Below, in pieces: positions 36,901 to 50,229 of a stretch of DNA of 53,619 bases. This stretch comes from a virus. Numbering within the stretch: position 1 is the stretch's first letter; each line of letters opens with the position of its first letter. The stretch is from positions 1 through 53,619 of the IMG/VR virus record IMGVR_UViG_3300042559_002371. The stretch is one strand, 5' to 3'. The notes below the pieces were generated by a model, which did no database searches, was not told the origin of the DNA, and was given only the letters and a program-made list of their open reading frames with translations. The position numbers and the translations under genes were made by a program.

Positions 36901-37030
36901 GAGCCAAAGCAGCAGGAATTACATCAGGAGAAGTGTTCTTAAAGTAGATGAAATCTTCATCAAGATTAACATTTACACGAGAAAAAGAGTGAGTACCTGC
37001 TGCACCCGCAGCGGTTACGTCAATTGGCAT
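30923..37030 (-). CDS. Giant tail/adhesin protein with ALK-like glycine-rich domain and repeated beta modules
   Basis: The second longest gene of the window, 2035 residues. Residues ~190-465 form a glycine-rich domain (WTVPVSGIYSFNVRGASG ... LTKGEVITIAVGQRG ... VAGGGAGEP, then GGYGGFGGGG runs) of the ALK/LTK and phage-adhesin type, in which polyglycine-II helices pack together. From ~490 to 1130 come many ~75-residue repeats (NHGFLVDQPLRY ... YYVAEV ... QIRLKS). The C-terminal ~850 residues include GYSLHRPFDGGVEM, KYFRYQSGKGIQSS and DYSWYGAGKIRFGF, patterns I associate with large structural proteins of cyanophages and other aquatic phages. It is likely a receptor-binding structural protein. 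Confidence 0.78.
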   Translation of the reverse strand: MPIDVTAAGAAGTHSFSRVNVNLDEDFIYFKNTSPDVIPAALAPGVAFLYTSGIGSLTGFTENGLVYVTTTEPKKLKFSTTFNGTAINITESTAGTIKFNTPVVFANKLNIDASTPTNQAVKYFTNGTPLTGLTSGDTYFLKNVSISEFAGSQALYAFTSHTFTTCGKTGRVGPTQTEMRNSYSTTWDDLYISQGAFQGYQDWTVPVSGIYSFNVRGASGFDGGGAGSVGRGAIVEGRIALTKGEVITIAVGQRGDAPTSGGVWGGSGGGTFVVRKTGNEPLFVAGGGAGEPNTGAGRDGVLTRLGGTSTNNQQAGGAVGFGGRAQSPFGYSAAGGGFFSRGQNGSFTSEPTFGGGSFLDGLTMGTNTRIGGYGGFGGGGQSDGQRVGQSGGGGGYSGGGGARSTTANHSGGGGGSFIVSTATNVGTSTGLFDGANTFNGSPIANISAYNTGEGQVTVTLISSFTTGNSIHPTAQDAENGTNAIAIAAAGTSFHSFVPINFDTQNDQIHSPAAHTLTNGEAIQVTFNGVPPTGITNNAIYYVNTVNAFSYRLSTTPSPSFTNINLTNPSSREVATTAKISRVVVNVATDTLTISNHGFLVDQPLRYQVGDGTAIAPLIDQATYYVAEVLNANQIRLKSSLNSPTYINFTSAGTGTGHSFIFLTVNALEDTLYIPNHGLVSGQAIRYSKGITANVVIPGLTDNTTYFIVKVDNSIVRLATNRALTTIANITNQDPWPATGTHSLFITSLDYTTDTITLPNHGFLQGELVEYDSKGQTVVNGLTTATPYYVIFVDGDNIKLATTPENADAGTAVDLTASPVGVGRHTLRSLSKTPDGIYTITSTPSPDTFTVEAAGNVPIITKVFNPRGAVDLELNTFLIQSHGFTTGTKVTYDQGDAATDIGGLTNNTDYYVVAINRDYLRLATSAENAASGITLNITDWGTGVGHKLITDQINGNVTGSGTVSVTSGSVLVNGSGTAFSKILKVGDRFRLFPPNTIKQHGTMVFAAADVNASTNLITKSNTFTTGTQVVFSAGGGTAPAPLVEGATYFVRAVSAGSTMSLHPTATDATNNTNIIDITTTGTGTNFSISNVSKTFADVDVNTTNNRILDSHNFATGDVVKFAANGGVPPAPLVDGYYYYVRAVSNTEVTLHSTLSDAQNNLQAVDFSTQGTGTGFTLTNTIPVGPIIRRITAIGGDTQITVDRPYANAYSAVSYSYPTFVYVRPQGYSLHRPFDGGVEMSVGSKTSFGQIVRQTRKYFRYQSGKGIQSSCGVNFQPSIDLESMKQFSSLQIECKTRRPHGLVSGLFIVVNAAEDSYGNTSTVYNGEFQVTVVDLTTFRFTALEPIVENRAYGFPQFYVREWSNGAVREGMFDFQNGAFFEFDGQDIYAVRRSSTQQLAGTASCLQGSELVFGSNTSFEAQLTVGDFIVMRGQSYRIAEIESDTRMAIRPEYKGSSGTEKEFNPQTQVNTTTNVFSIIGHGFSDRLPVIYNSIDGEPVGGMINGRTYYVDLINNNSFMLLADPDSEVNVDLSTTGTTTVHSFVPAKSGIVITKTVDTRVPQSQWNIDICDGSGPTGYNLDISRIQMAYIDYSWYGAGKIRFGFKTVDGQVQYVHEFVHNNNLFESYFRSGNLPARYEVVTYENPTYIPYLFHWGTSVIMDGRFDDDNAYLFTGSSQTLDVRGTTAKSFASSGINLTTDLFTVQSHGFATGDILQFQSIATNGFPGTNTLNPATQIVGSNTRANLTNDGLYGVLVNSPNLIHLTPPNVTISRGTGYSINPQTIQSAQSGTTVTITTTLPHGLTTGMYAGIYGSSRVPNGPFYVTRTSDTVFTYQATNVTTPVTAANDPNIIISEVINFTSQGNTQYTYFLYPNGSLNNTSGPNYQPLLSIRLSPSVSEGLTGKLGDRDVLNRMQLRLQEIGVSTTQLVDVKVLLNPRLNNLNFVGVDSPSLTQIVEHTAQDTVSGGVQVYNFRAAGGAAGAEDTTVVDVSTLFELSNSILGGDSIFPDGPDILTVAVSRLTGNSTLTSAKMSWAEAQA

Positions 37031-37048
37031 TTATATTCTCCTTTTCCT

Positions 37049-39733
37049 TTACAGCCTAGTAATGGTGATTTGACCATTACCTGAGCTTTCAACTTCGCCA
37101 CTAGATTGGTTAGTTCCAACGTTGTATGAACCAGCGCCAGCACCATTAGCTGACCAATATGCACCTGGACCACCATTGAAGCCACCGCCACCGCCAGCGC
37201 CTCCAGCCCAACCGCGAGGTGCGCCACCGCCACCAAATCCACCGTGACTTGAGTAGTTTCCACCGTAAGCACCATTTACGAATGAAGTACCTGGACCTGC
37301 CCAGCCTCCACCGTTACCGTAGAAGCCACCGCCTCCACCAAATGAATCACCGTTACCGCCGTTACCTCCTGAGGCACCGCCCCAGTTATTAGAACCGCGA
37401 GAAGACCAACCAGTAGTTGCATCTGCATATCCATACCAACCTGGAGATGCTCCACCACCACCACCAGCAACGAGAAGTGGCGTATTGTTTTCAAGAGCTA
37501 CATAACTTCCACCACCGCCGCCGCCGTTGTCACCCATACCACCACCAGCTTGACCAACAACCATTTTAATTCTGTCGCCAAGATTCCACTGGAAATCTCC
37601 ACGCATACGAACTCCGTAACCACCACGGTTACCCCAGTTGCTAGCCCATCCGCCAGCAGCTCCATAAGCTTCTACGCGATAAGTTGCTACTTCAGGAACT
37701 GTCCATACAAATGTTCCAGTATTGCCTGGCATTTCAATGTAAGTGTTACCCCAAGATGGGTTTCCTGCTCCAGAGCGAACTTGTGAAAGGTTAGGACCAC
37801 CAGAACCACCAGCACCACCTGGAGTGAATGTAACGCTTGAGAAAGAGTACAAAGCAGGTGGTTGGTCAAACTGATATGTGTGTGTTTGGAATGCAGAGAT
37901 TCCGTCTACGTCAGTTGCAGTAATAATAACTGTACGACCTGGAACTGCAATATTTTCTAGAGGTGTACCAGATACAACACCAGTAGAAGTATTTAGAGTA
38001 AGACCGTTAGGCAAAGTTCCACTTGTGACTGCGTAAGTAATAGGAGCAGTCATACCGATAGCAGTTACTGTTGTCGGAGTAATTGCATATCTAGAGAACC
38101 CAGTGCGACTAATAGTCTGAGGGCTTAGCTCACCAACAGTTTGGTTTAGCGTGAAATTATGCTGATCAAGAACCTGAGCTACAAAGTAGAAGTTTTTAAC
38201 TTGATCAGAAGAAACTACAGCAAAAGCGCCATTTTCTGGCTTTTCATAGCGCAGCATGTCGAATCGAGCATACTGATGGTCTTTTACGTGGAAGATGTTT
38301 CTATCAAGAGATACACCAATTTGCTTAAAAGTCTGAGTACCAGTTCCTCCTGAAACAGAAGTAATTGCTGCTCCTGTAGGAGTTGGTTTTAGAGTAAATG
38401 CATACTGAAAAGTTCCAGCATTTACTGTAATAAAAGTATCAACAAAATATGTAGTGTTGTTTGTAAGTCCGTTTGCAGCAGTACCTGTGGTTGAGTAGAA
38501 GACCATAGACCCTGAGTACCATGTAAGCGGTACAGCTTGCGCTGAAGTTACGTTTACAAGAGAGCCACTATAAGAAGTTACTTGACCTACTTGAATAGAG
38601 CTATTTGACCCATCAAATTCTTTTGGTAAATCTTTAATAATCTGAACTGATACTTCAGTACTCGCATTTATGTTATTTCCAGCAAAAGTACGAGCTTGAT
38701 TAGCTAGCTGGAAAGTTCCAGTCATTGTTGTTGGAATCTCAATAACATCGCCGTCTGGTACAGCAGAAACTTGGAATGTAGATGTTGAAGTTCCAAGGGA
38801 TGTTGCGGTCTTTAAGAAAACAACTCCGCGAGGGTTAGTGGCAAAATACCCACCGCCAGAGACAACATCGTAATAAAAAGGGGTTCCAATAACTCTATTT
38901 GCAAAATTTTCAGTTCCATGAGCAACAGTAATTGTGTTGTTAACAAGGTTCTGCGCATTCATATTTACAGTGCTAGTGACACCAGCAACTGTTGCAGAGT
39001 TAGACCAATCAATATTGATTTGAGAAAGTGTGTTTGAGCCGTCAAATGTCTGCGCAGTTGCAGAGTTAGAAGCATCAAAAGACTTAGCTTCATTGTTATT
39101 TGCAGGAAATTCTTGAGAAATAGTTGAGTTCAGGTTCAAGAAGTAGAACGGAGTATCTACATAAAAACCGTGGGTCGAGCCAGTAGTTACTGTAAGCGTA
39201 GAAATTGACTCACCGTCAGTTGTAATACCTGCCGCATCTGCTAGGCGAAGCTGAGAACCTTGAAAAAATTCTCCAGTAATAACTGAAGAATACAAATCCT
39301 CAATCGAGTTGTTTCCAAGCTGAATATCTCTACATAGGTAAGTAAACTTTGTAGCATTTGGAATGGAGTTGATGATGTAAGCACCATCAGCTGTAATTGA
39401 CTTAGTACCAGTTACGTTAATAGGGATACCGACTGCTAACCCGTGTGGGAGGCCAGTAGTAACGGTAATTTCTCGAGTGCCATCGTTTGTAGTGATAGCC
39501 GTAATATTTGGGATTGTGGTATCACCAGATTTAGAAAAGAACGACGGTGTGTTGTTGATAAGTTCAACAGTTTCCCACTTGGTAGGCTGAAGACCATACT
39601 CAAAGTCGGTATCGATGAGGTTTTGCGGTTCGCTGACGCGAAGCTTAGTTACTGGATCGATAAATTCTTTAGGAAAAGAAATCTCTCCGCCAGTACCGCT
39701 TGAGCCTGAGCTACCACCTAAAAAGCCGGGCAT
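37049..39733 (-). CDS. Tail/adhesin protein with putative Ig (He_PIG) and C-terminal glycine-rich domain
   Basis: An 894-residue protein. The N terminus (FIDPVTKLRVSEPQNLIDTD, FEYGLQPTKWETVELIN) is a pattern I associate with cyanophage tail structural proteins. Copies of the HGL/HGF..G beta module follow. Residues ~560-610 form a He_PIG-type Ig domain (LPNGLTLNTSTGVVSGTP). The last ~240 residues are a second ALK-like glycine-rich domain (FVWTVPEVATYRVEAYGAAGG, PLLVAGGGGG, GGNGGNGDSFGGGGGF). GAGAGAGG-like SD precedes the ATG. It is followed, 18 bases later, by the 2035-residue protein that carries a related glycine-rich domain, so the two probably work together. Confidence 0.78.
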   Translation of the reverse strand: MPGFLGGSSGSSGTGGEISFPKEFIDPVTKLRVSEPQNLIDTDFEYGLQPTKWETVELINNTPSFFSKSGDTTIPNITAITTNDGTREITVTTGLPHGLAVGIPINVTGTKSITADGAYIINSIPNATKFTYLCRDIQLGNNSIEDLYSSVITGEFFQGSQLRLADAAGITTDGESISTLTVTTGSTHGFYVDTPFYFLNLNSTISQEFPANNNEAKSFDASNSATAQTFDGSNTLSQINIDWSNSATVAGVTSTVNMNAQNLVNNTITVAHGTENFANRVIGTPFYYDVVSGGGYFATNPRGVVFLKTATSLGTSTSTFQVSAVPDGDVIEIPTTMTGTFQLANQARTFAGNNINASTEVSVQIIKDLPKEFDGSNSSIQVGQVTSYSGSLVNVTSAQAVPLTWYSGSMVFYSTTGTAANGLTNNTTYFVDTFITVNAGTFQYAFTLKPTPTGAAITSVSGGTGTQTFKQIGVSLDRNIFHVKDHQYARFDMLRYEKPENGAFAVVSSDQVKNFYFVAQVLDQHNFTLNQTVGELSPQTISRTGFSRYAITPTTVTAIGMTAPITYAVTSGTLPNGLTLNTSTGVVSGTPLENIAVPGRTVIITATDVDGISAFQTHTYQFDQPPALYSFSSVTFTPGGAGGSGGPNLSQVRSGAGNPSWGNTYIEMPGNTGTFVWTVPEVATYRVEAYGAAGGWASNWGNRGGYGVRMRGDFQWNLGDRIKMVVGQAGGGMGDNGGGGGGSYVALENNTPLLVAGGGGGASPGWYGYADATTGWSSRGSNNWGGASGGNGGNGDSFGGGGGFYGNGGGWAGPGTSFVNGAYGGNYSSHGGFGGGGAPRGWAGGAGGGGGFNGGPGAYWSANGAGAGSYNVGTNQSSGEVESSGNGQITITRL

Positions 39734-39827
39734 TATTTATTACCTCTCTCACCACACACGAGATCTGTTAGTAGAATACCACTGCTACAAATCTTTGATT
39801 TTAAAAAAGTGCTTGTGTTTTGCATTT

Positions 39828-40478
39828 TTATGTACCTAGCCACCAACTTGTTGTAACACCTAGAGAGCCCATTGGACCTGTAGGACCAGCAGGACCTGTA
39901 GATCCACCCTGAGTTTCAATAAATACTCCATTATAAAAAACGTAAGTAATAGCAGTGTTTGTGTTAAACCATGCATCACCATTTACAGATGTCAGTAAGT
40001 CAGGCGGATTTGGGCTGGCAGTGAACTTACCTACTGGACCAGTAGGACCTGTAGGACCAGGAACTTCAGACTGGGCACCTGTAGGTCCTGTGGGACCAGT
40101 AGTTCCACGAGGTCCTGTTGGACCTTGTGGACCAGTTACAGTTGAATCTGCACCTGTAGGGCCAGTAAAACCTCTAGGTCCTTGCTCTCCTTGCAATCCT
40201 TGTGGACCAGTCGGACCTTGAGGTCCAGTTGGACCGATAGGACCACTTGGACCTGCTACATCAGAAACAGGACCAGTTGGACCCTGAATACCCTGAGCAC
40301 CTGTTGCACCAGTGGCTCCTGTAGCACCAGTAGGTCCTTGAATACCTTGTGGACCCGTTGGACCTGTAGGAGTTACACGCTTAGCTTCCCAAACTAATCC
40401 AGTCCAGACCCAGGTTTGACCGCCAGCGGTGAACTCTTCTCCAACCACTACGGGTGTTGGAAAGTCAATTGCTGCCAC
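39828..40478 (-). CDS. Short collagen-like fibre, anchor type A
   Basis: The 216-residue protein has a GTG start with AGGAG upstream. Residues 1-35 are anchor type A ([29 protein letters not shown]), shared with two other fibres of the cluster. Residues ~37-150 are almost pure GXY triplets rich in GPTGPQG and GATGATG. One [20 protein letters not shown] insert follows, then a short GXY stretch and a small tip ending in SWWLGT. There is no large C-terminal receptor domain, unlike the other fibres. It may be a linker or a shortened fibre. Confidence 0.78.
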   Translation of the reverse strand: MAAIDFPTPVVVGEEFTAGGQTWVWTGLVWEAKRVTPTGPTGPQGIQGPTGATGATGATGAQGIQGPTGPVSDVAGPSGPIGPTGPQGPTGPQGLQGEQGPRGFTGPTGADSTVTGPQGPTGPRGTTGPTGPTGAQSEVPGPTGPTGPVGKFTASPNPPDLLTSVNGDAWFNTNTAITYVFYNGVFIETQGGSTGPAGPTGPMGSLGVTTSWWLGT

Positions 40479-40526
40479 TTTGCTTGCTCCTCTCTGGACT
40501 AACTATCTATTCTACTTTGAGAATCT

Positions 40527-40703
40527 TTACCCAACTTGTGGTTCTGCTTGATTTGAATTTTTTAACCCAACATATGCTTCTGCCCAAGTGGTTGCTGACT
40601 CGATAGACTCCCAAGGGCCACTCTCGTCAATAACATTAGAACCATCCAAAATTTCTACCATTGGCCCTCTTGGATTGCTGGTTGTTAAGTTGTAACTAAA
40701 CAT
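40527..40703 (-). CDS. Small protein (58 residues) in the fibre cluster
   Basis: A short gene with a very good ribosome site (GGGAGG five bases before the ATG), beginning three bases after the beta-propeller stop. The protein begins MFSYNLTTSNP and contains PWESIESATTWAEAYV, an amphipathic helix with two Trp. The end is polar. Unrecognised. Its SD and tight spacing argue that it is real rather than chance. It may be a small tail component or a chaperone for a neighbouring fibre. Confidence 0.6.
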   Translation of the reverse strand: MFSYNLTTSNPRGPMVEILDGSNVIDESGPWESIESATTWAEAYVGLKNSNQAEPQVG

Positions 40704-40705
40704 CT

Positions 40706-41629
40706 TTATCCTCCCGAGTAGGCAATCTTGCCACCATTTGCAACAGCAATTGCTAGCGAATCATCAAAATAGACATCATTTACGTTAGATATCCCTAAAC
40801 CAGAGTTTCTTTGAATCCATTGAGTGGAGTCTGTTGAAGTCGCCACTTTTCCAGCTGTTCCTCCAGCTAAGTAGTAATTCTCGCTGTTAGCTGCAACAGA
40901 CCTAATTTGAGATGACCCGAAGCTGCTAGCTGGAAACGATTGAATCCAAGTTAGTCCATTTGTTGAACTAGCAATTTTTCCTGAGTCTCCAACGGCAATG
41001 TACTTATCTCTTGTTGGATTTCCCGCTACTGAAAATATTGTACTTGATATAAAAGAAGAACCACGTTGAGTCCAACTAATTCCATTTGTTGAAGTAGCTA
41101 GTTTTCCATCATAACCAACAGCAATAATAAGACTTGAATCAGAATAAACATTATTGATAAAAGAAGTTCCAAAAGAGGAAAGTCTTTGAGTCCACTCAAT
41201 TCCATCAATTGAAGTAGCCAATTTTCCTGAACCACCAACTGCAATCCAAAGACTTGCTGATTGAGAGTATGTAATTCCCAAAATGGCGCTGGCACCAAAA
41301 GAAGATGAGCGTAAAGTCCAATTTATGCCGTCTGTTGAAGTAGCCAATTTTCCAGAGCTACCCCCAATAACATAAATATCATCTCCATACGCAACTGAAT
41401 AGATGTTACTTCCAGCAAACCCAGAAACACGCTGAGTCCATGAAGATGAGACATCATTAGAAGTAGCAAGCTTTCCAGAACTACCAACTGCTACAAATTG
41501 GCCCATACCATTTGTAGCAATTGAATTTATGTTTGTGCTTCCGAAAGAGGTATTTGTGACAAGAGACCAAAGGGTAGGCAAAAAAGCTACTGGCAAAGTA
41601 GAATGCATCGCATGGGTGGCTATCAGCAT
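40706..41629 (-). CDS. Beta-propeller protein with Asp-box-like repeats
   Basis: The 307-residue protein is built from six or seven ~42-residue repeats: (F/Y)-V-A-V-G-x-S-G-K-L-A-T-S-T-D-G-x-x-W-T-Q-R. The S-x-D/N-G-x-x-W element is the Asp-box of sialidase and Ycf48-like propellers. No sialidase Arg triad was recognised, so it is probably a binding propeller rather than an enzyme. Residues 1-20 are hydrophobic (VAFLPTLWSLV), but the protein starts one base after the upstream fibre and likely stays in the virion. An internal ATG at 41608 is an alternative start. Carbohydrate binding at the tail is plausible. Confidence 0.75.
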   Translation of the reverse strand: MLIATHAMHSTLPVAFLPTLWSLVTNTSFGSTNINSIATNGMGQFVAVGSSGKLATSNDVSSSWTQRVSGFAGSNIYSVAYGDDIYVIGGSSGKLATSTDGINWTLRSSSFGASAILGITYSQSASLWIAVGGSGKLATSIDGIEWTQRLSSFGTSFINNVYSDSSLIIAVGYDGKLATSTNGISWTQRGSSFISSTIFSVAGNPTRDKYIAVGDSGKIASSTNGLTWIQSFPASSFGSSQIRSVAANSENYYLAGGTAGKVATSTDSTQWIQRNSGLGISNVNDVYFDDSLAIAVANGGKIAYSGG

Positions 41630-41630
41630 A

Positions 41631-43520
41631 TTACGCCTGTAGGTTTCCGCTCAAAAGCCATGAATTAGCTCCAAGCTTTATTAAAGAAGCTACTGCATAA
41701 CGCTGTTTACTTGTATAACGGCTTCCTTCGCTTAAAACACTCACTCCAGCTGCTCCAGTAACACTAAACACGGCGCTTCCCAATTGAGTAAGGACAATTT
41801 GAGATCCTGTGTCAAATGTATATCCGCCAGTTCCATCTGCTGGAACAGTTACAACAGTAGGAGAAGAGCTGTTTAACTTAACTAAAGAAGCGTTGTCGTT
41901 AGCAGTAAGAGTTACAGAAGATAGATATTGAGGACCAGTTAGGTTGAAGAAGGCAGGTCCTGTTGGTCCTGTAATACCTTGAACACCTTGTGAACCTTGA
42001 GAACCTGTTGGTCCTGTAGGGCCAGGAACTGTAGAAGCTGAACCAGTCGCACCTGTTGGTCCTACTGGCCCTTGAATTCCCTGAGAACCTGTTGCACCTG
42101 TTGGCCCGACAATACGTCCAGTATTCTGCCAAATAGTTCCGTTCCAAACCCACAAGTCTCCTGTTGCGGTAATAACATAAGCATCGTTGATTTGGTTTCC
42201 AGTTGCTGGAAGGTTTACATCTTGGGCAACAGTACCTTTAAATTTAATTGATGCACCTTGAGGACCAGTAGGGCCAGTAGGTCCAATTTCACCAGCACCG
42301 AGGAGCAATCTCCAACTTGCATATGTATTACCCTCGCCATTTATTTTGTCTACATCCATGGTGATTGTTGTTCCCACGATTGTAGTGATAATGCCTTCCA
42401 TATAATCTGTCGGGAAGGTAGCGCTGGCTAAACGAGCTCTTGTTCCAACAGCAAAAGCATCAACTTTATTGACAATAAAGTTTTCAGAACCAAGAGAAAT
42501 TGAAAGATTGCTTGTAGAAGTTACTCCAGCAAAACTTGCACCCGCTGGACCACTAGCACCAGTAGGACCAGTAACAGCAGGACCTGTTGGTCCTGTAGGG
42601 CCAGGAATAGTTGAAGCAGCACCAGTAGGACCAGTAACAGCAGGACCTGTTGGTCCTGTAGGGCCAGGAATAGTTGAAGCTGCACCTGTTGCACCTGTAG
42701 CACCTGTCGCACCACGAAGACCTGCTAGACCTTGCTCACCTTGAGGACCTGTTGGGCCAGTAGAACCAGTTGGACCTATTGGACCACCAGCAGGACCTGT
42801 TGCACCTTGAGCACCTGTTGCACCAGTTGGGCCAGTGACAGATGGACCAGTAGCACCTACTGGACCAGTAGGTCCTACGAATCCACGAGCTCCAGTTGGA
42901 CCCTGAGGACCTTGTAGACCTTGCGCACCAGTTGGACCAGTTACACCTTCTTCACCCTGAGGACCAGTAGGTCCAAGAGCGCCAACTGGACCAGTAGGTC
43001 CACGTTGACCTTCAGGGCCAGTTGCACCTTGAGCACCAGTAGGACCAGCAGGTCCTGTTGGGCCAGTTATATCAAAACCACGAGGACCAGACGGTCCAGT
43101 GTTTCCTTGTGGCCCTGTAGGACCAGTAGAACCTTGTGGACCAGTAGGACCAAGAGCCGTACTCTGAGGACCAGTTGCACCCGTTGGTCCAGTTGGACCT
43201 TCACTACCACTTAAACTTGAAGCAGATTCAACCCAGTAGTCATCAAAATAAACATAAATTTTTCCTGTAGCGGTGTTAAGCCAAGCATCACCTGCAGAAG
43301 CTCCAGTTGGTGGAGTTTCTGAGGCTAATAAAACAGTTCCACGAGAGCCAGTTGGTCCTGTAACTGTGCTTGCAGCACCAGTTGGTCCTTGAGGCCCAGT
43401 AGGGCCTACAACTTGAGAAATAACTAAATTCCAAGAAGTTCCATCCCAACGCCAAGTCTGAGTGCCTGATGTAAATAAATCATTTACTGTAGGAGAATTA
43501 GGAAAATCAATAGCTGCCAT
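41631..43520 (-). CDS. Collagen-like tail fibre, anchor type A, with beta cap
   Basis: A 629-residue protein. The start has GGGAGGAGAT upstream. Residues 1-35 are anchor type A ([28 protein letters not shown]). Long GXY stretches (about 38-60, 105-330, 425-435, 480-530) are broken by one GDAWLN...YVYFDDYW insert, one beta domain ([15 protein letters not shown] ... GRLL) and one [20 protein letters not shown] insert. The C-terminal ~105 residues are the cap shared with the 153-residue fibre ([11 protein letters not shown] ... [12 protein letters not shown]). A perfect 63-base tandem duplication lies in the stalk. Expected to be a trimeric fibre. Confidence 0.82.
   Translation of the reverse strand: MAAIDFPNSPTVNDLFTSGTQTWRWDGTSWNLVISQVVGPTGPQGPTGAASTVTGPTGSRGTVLLASETPPTGASAGDAWLNTATGKIYVYFDDYWVESASSLSGSEGPTGPTGATGPQSTALGPTGPQGSTGPTGPQGNTGPSGPRGFDITGPTGPAGPTGAQGATGPEGQRGPTGPVGALGPTGPQGEEGVTGPTGAQGLQGPQGPTGARGFVGPTGPVGATGPSVTGPTGATGAQGATGPAGGPIGPTGSTGPTGPQGEQGLAGLRGATGATGATGAASTIPGPTGPTGPAVTGPTGAASTIPGPTGPTGPAVTGPTGASGPAGASFAGVTSTSNLSISLGSENFIVNKVDAFAVGTRARLASATFPTDYMEGIITTIVGTTITMDVDKINGEGNTYASWRLLLGAGEIGPTGPTGPQGASIKFKGTVAQDVNLPATGNQINDAYVITATGDLWVWNGTIWQNTGRIVGPTGATGSQGIQGPVGPTGATGSASTVPGPTGPTGSQGSQGVQGITGPTGPAFFNLTGPQYLSSVTLTANDNASLVKLNSSSPTVVTVPADGTGGYTFDTGSQIVLTQLGSAVFSVTGAAGVSVLSEGSRYTSKQRYAVASLIKLGANSWLLSGNLQA
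42555..42680. repeat. Perfect tandem duplication, two 63-bp units
   Basis: Units 42555-42617 and 42618-42680 are identical base for base and encode two copies of a 21-residue GXY segment ([21 protein letters not shown] on the minus strand). Absence of synonymous differences indicates a recent in-frame duplication, which changes stalk length by 21 residues. Confidence 0.95.
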
Positions 43521-43534
43521 TTTTCATCTCCTCC

Positions 43535-44236
43535 CTATAGCTGTGACTCGTATGTAAATTGAATAAAAATTTTGTCATTTCCAGAAAACAAAAACGGAGT
43601 GCTTTCTGTAACTGCCACACCTTCATCAAATGTTGCGGACTGAGAATGCATAAATAGTTCTACGCGGTTTGTAAAGTTGTTGTTGAAAATTGCTGTACCA
43701 AAATAGTTAATTCCTGGACCTTCGTCACGCATAACAACTTGTCCTACTGGTTGATAGTTTGCAACAATTCCAGCGGATGGAAGACTTAAAGAATAAGTAC
43801 CACTACCTCTGTTAAATCCAGATGTACCAGCTTGAATTCTTATCTCACCAAAAATAGTTGCACCTACGTTTGTATATCTTCCTACAATACTTCCATTTCC
43901 AATTTGAGGATTAGTTGTACTGCCATACCAGACAGGTGTGTATAGAGTCCAAGGAGTGATTGCAAAAGATCCTGTAGCACCAGTTGGGCCAGTAGCACCA
44001 GGAATCAGAGAAGGAGCACCAGTTGGACCTGTTGGACCTTCCAATCCTGCTGGACCTGTAGGACCAGTTGCTCCAATAGCTGTCGAGTCTGCACCAGCTG
44101 GACCTGTAGGGCCAGTCGGACCCTGAGCACTAGTACGAACTAGTCGCCAAGCAGTACCATCCCAGAAATAGGTATTAACTCCATTTGTGTAGACCTGATT
44201 TAGCGTCGGGTTATTTGGAAAATCAATCGCTGGCAT
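43535..44236 (-). CDS. Short collagen-like fibre, anchor type A, with beta-sandwich tip
   Basis: The 233-residue protein has anchor type A in a variant form ([29 protein letters not shown]). About 18 GXY triplets follow, then a ~145-residue C-terminal domain ([45 protein letters not shown]). The pattern YTPVW ... G.Y.LSLP is common in phage fibre tips and capsid spikes. It lies between the giant collagen-like protein and the 629-residue fibre, with small gaps and AGAGGAGATAA upstream of the start. Confidence 0.78.
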   Translation of the reverse strand: MPAIDFPNNPTLNQVYTNGVNTYFWDGTAWRLVRTSAQGPTGPTGPAGADSTAIGATGPTGPAGLEGPTGPTGAPSLIPGATGPTGATGSFAITPWTLYTPVWYGSTTNPQIGNGSIVGRYTNVGATIFGEIRIQAGTSGFNRGSGTYSLSLPSAGIVANYQPVGQVVMRDEGPGINYFGTAIFNNNFTNRVELFMHSQSATFDEGVAVTESTPFLFSGNDKIFIQFTYESQL

Positions 44237-44261
44237 GTTATCTCCTCTCTATTCCTAGTTC

Positions 44262-50123
<5,862 letters not shown>

Positions 50124-50229
50124 TAGCGGTGCTCCAGGTCTCGATAGCAAGCGACGGAATCTGCACAGGCAAGCAGACTCCTAGACTGTTCTCTATTGTA
50201 CGCTCTTATAGACATGGCTATGTCTGAAA

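Noticed and set aside
39734-39827. A/T-rich hairpin between the short fibre and the 894-residue protein
   Set aside because: The pairing is only a few GC pairs plus A/T runs and could not be distinguished from ordinary AT-rich spacer.
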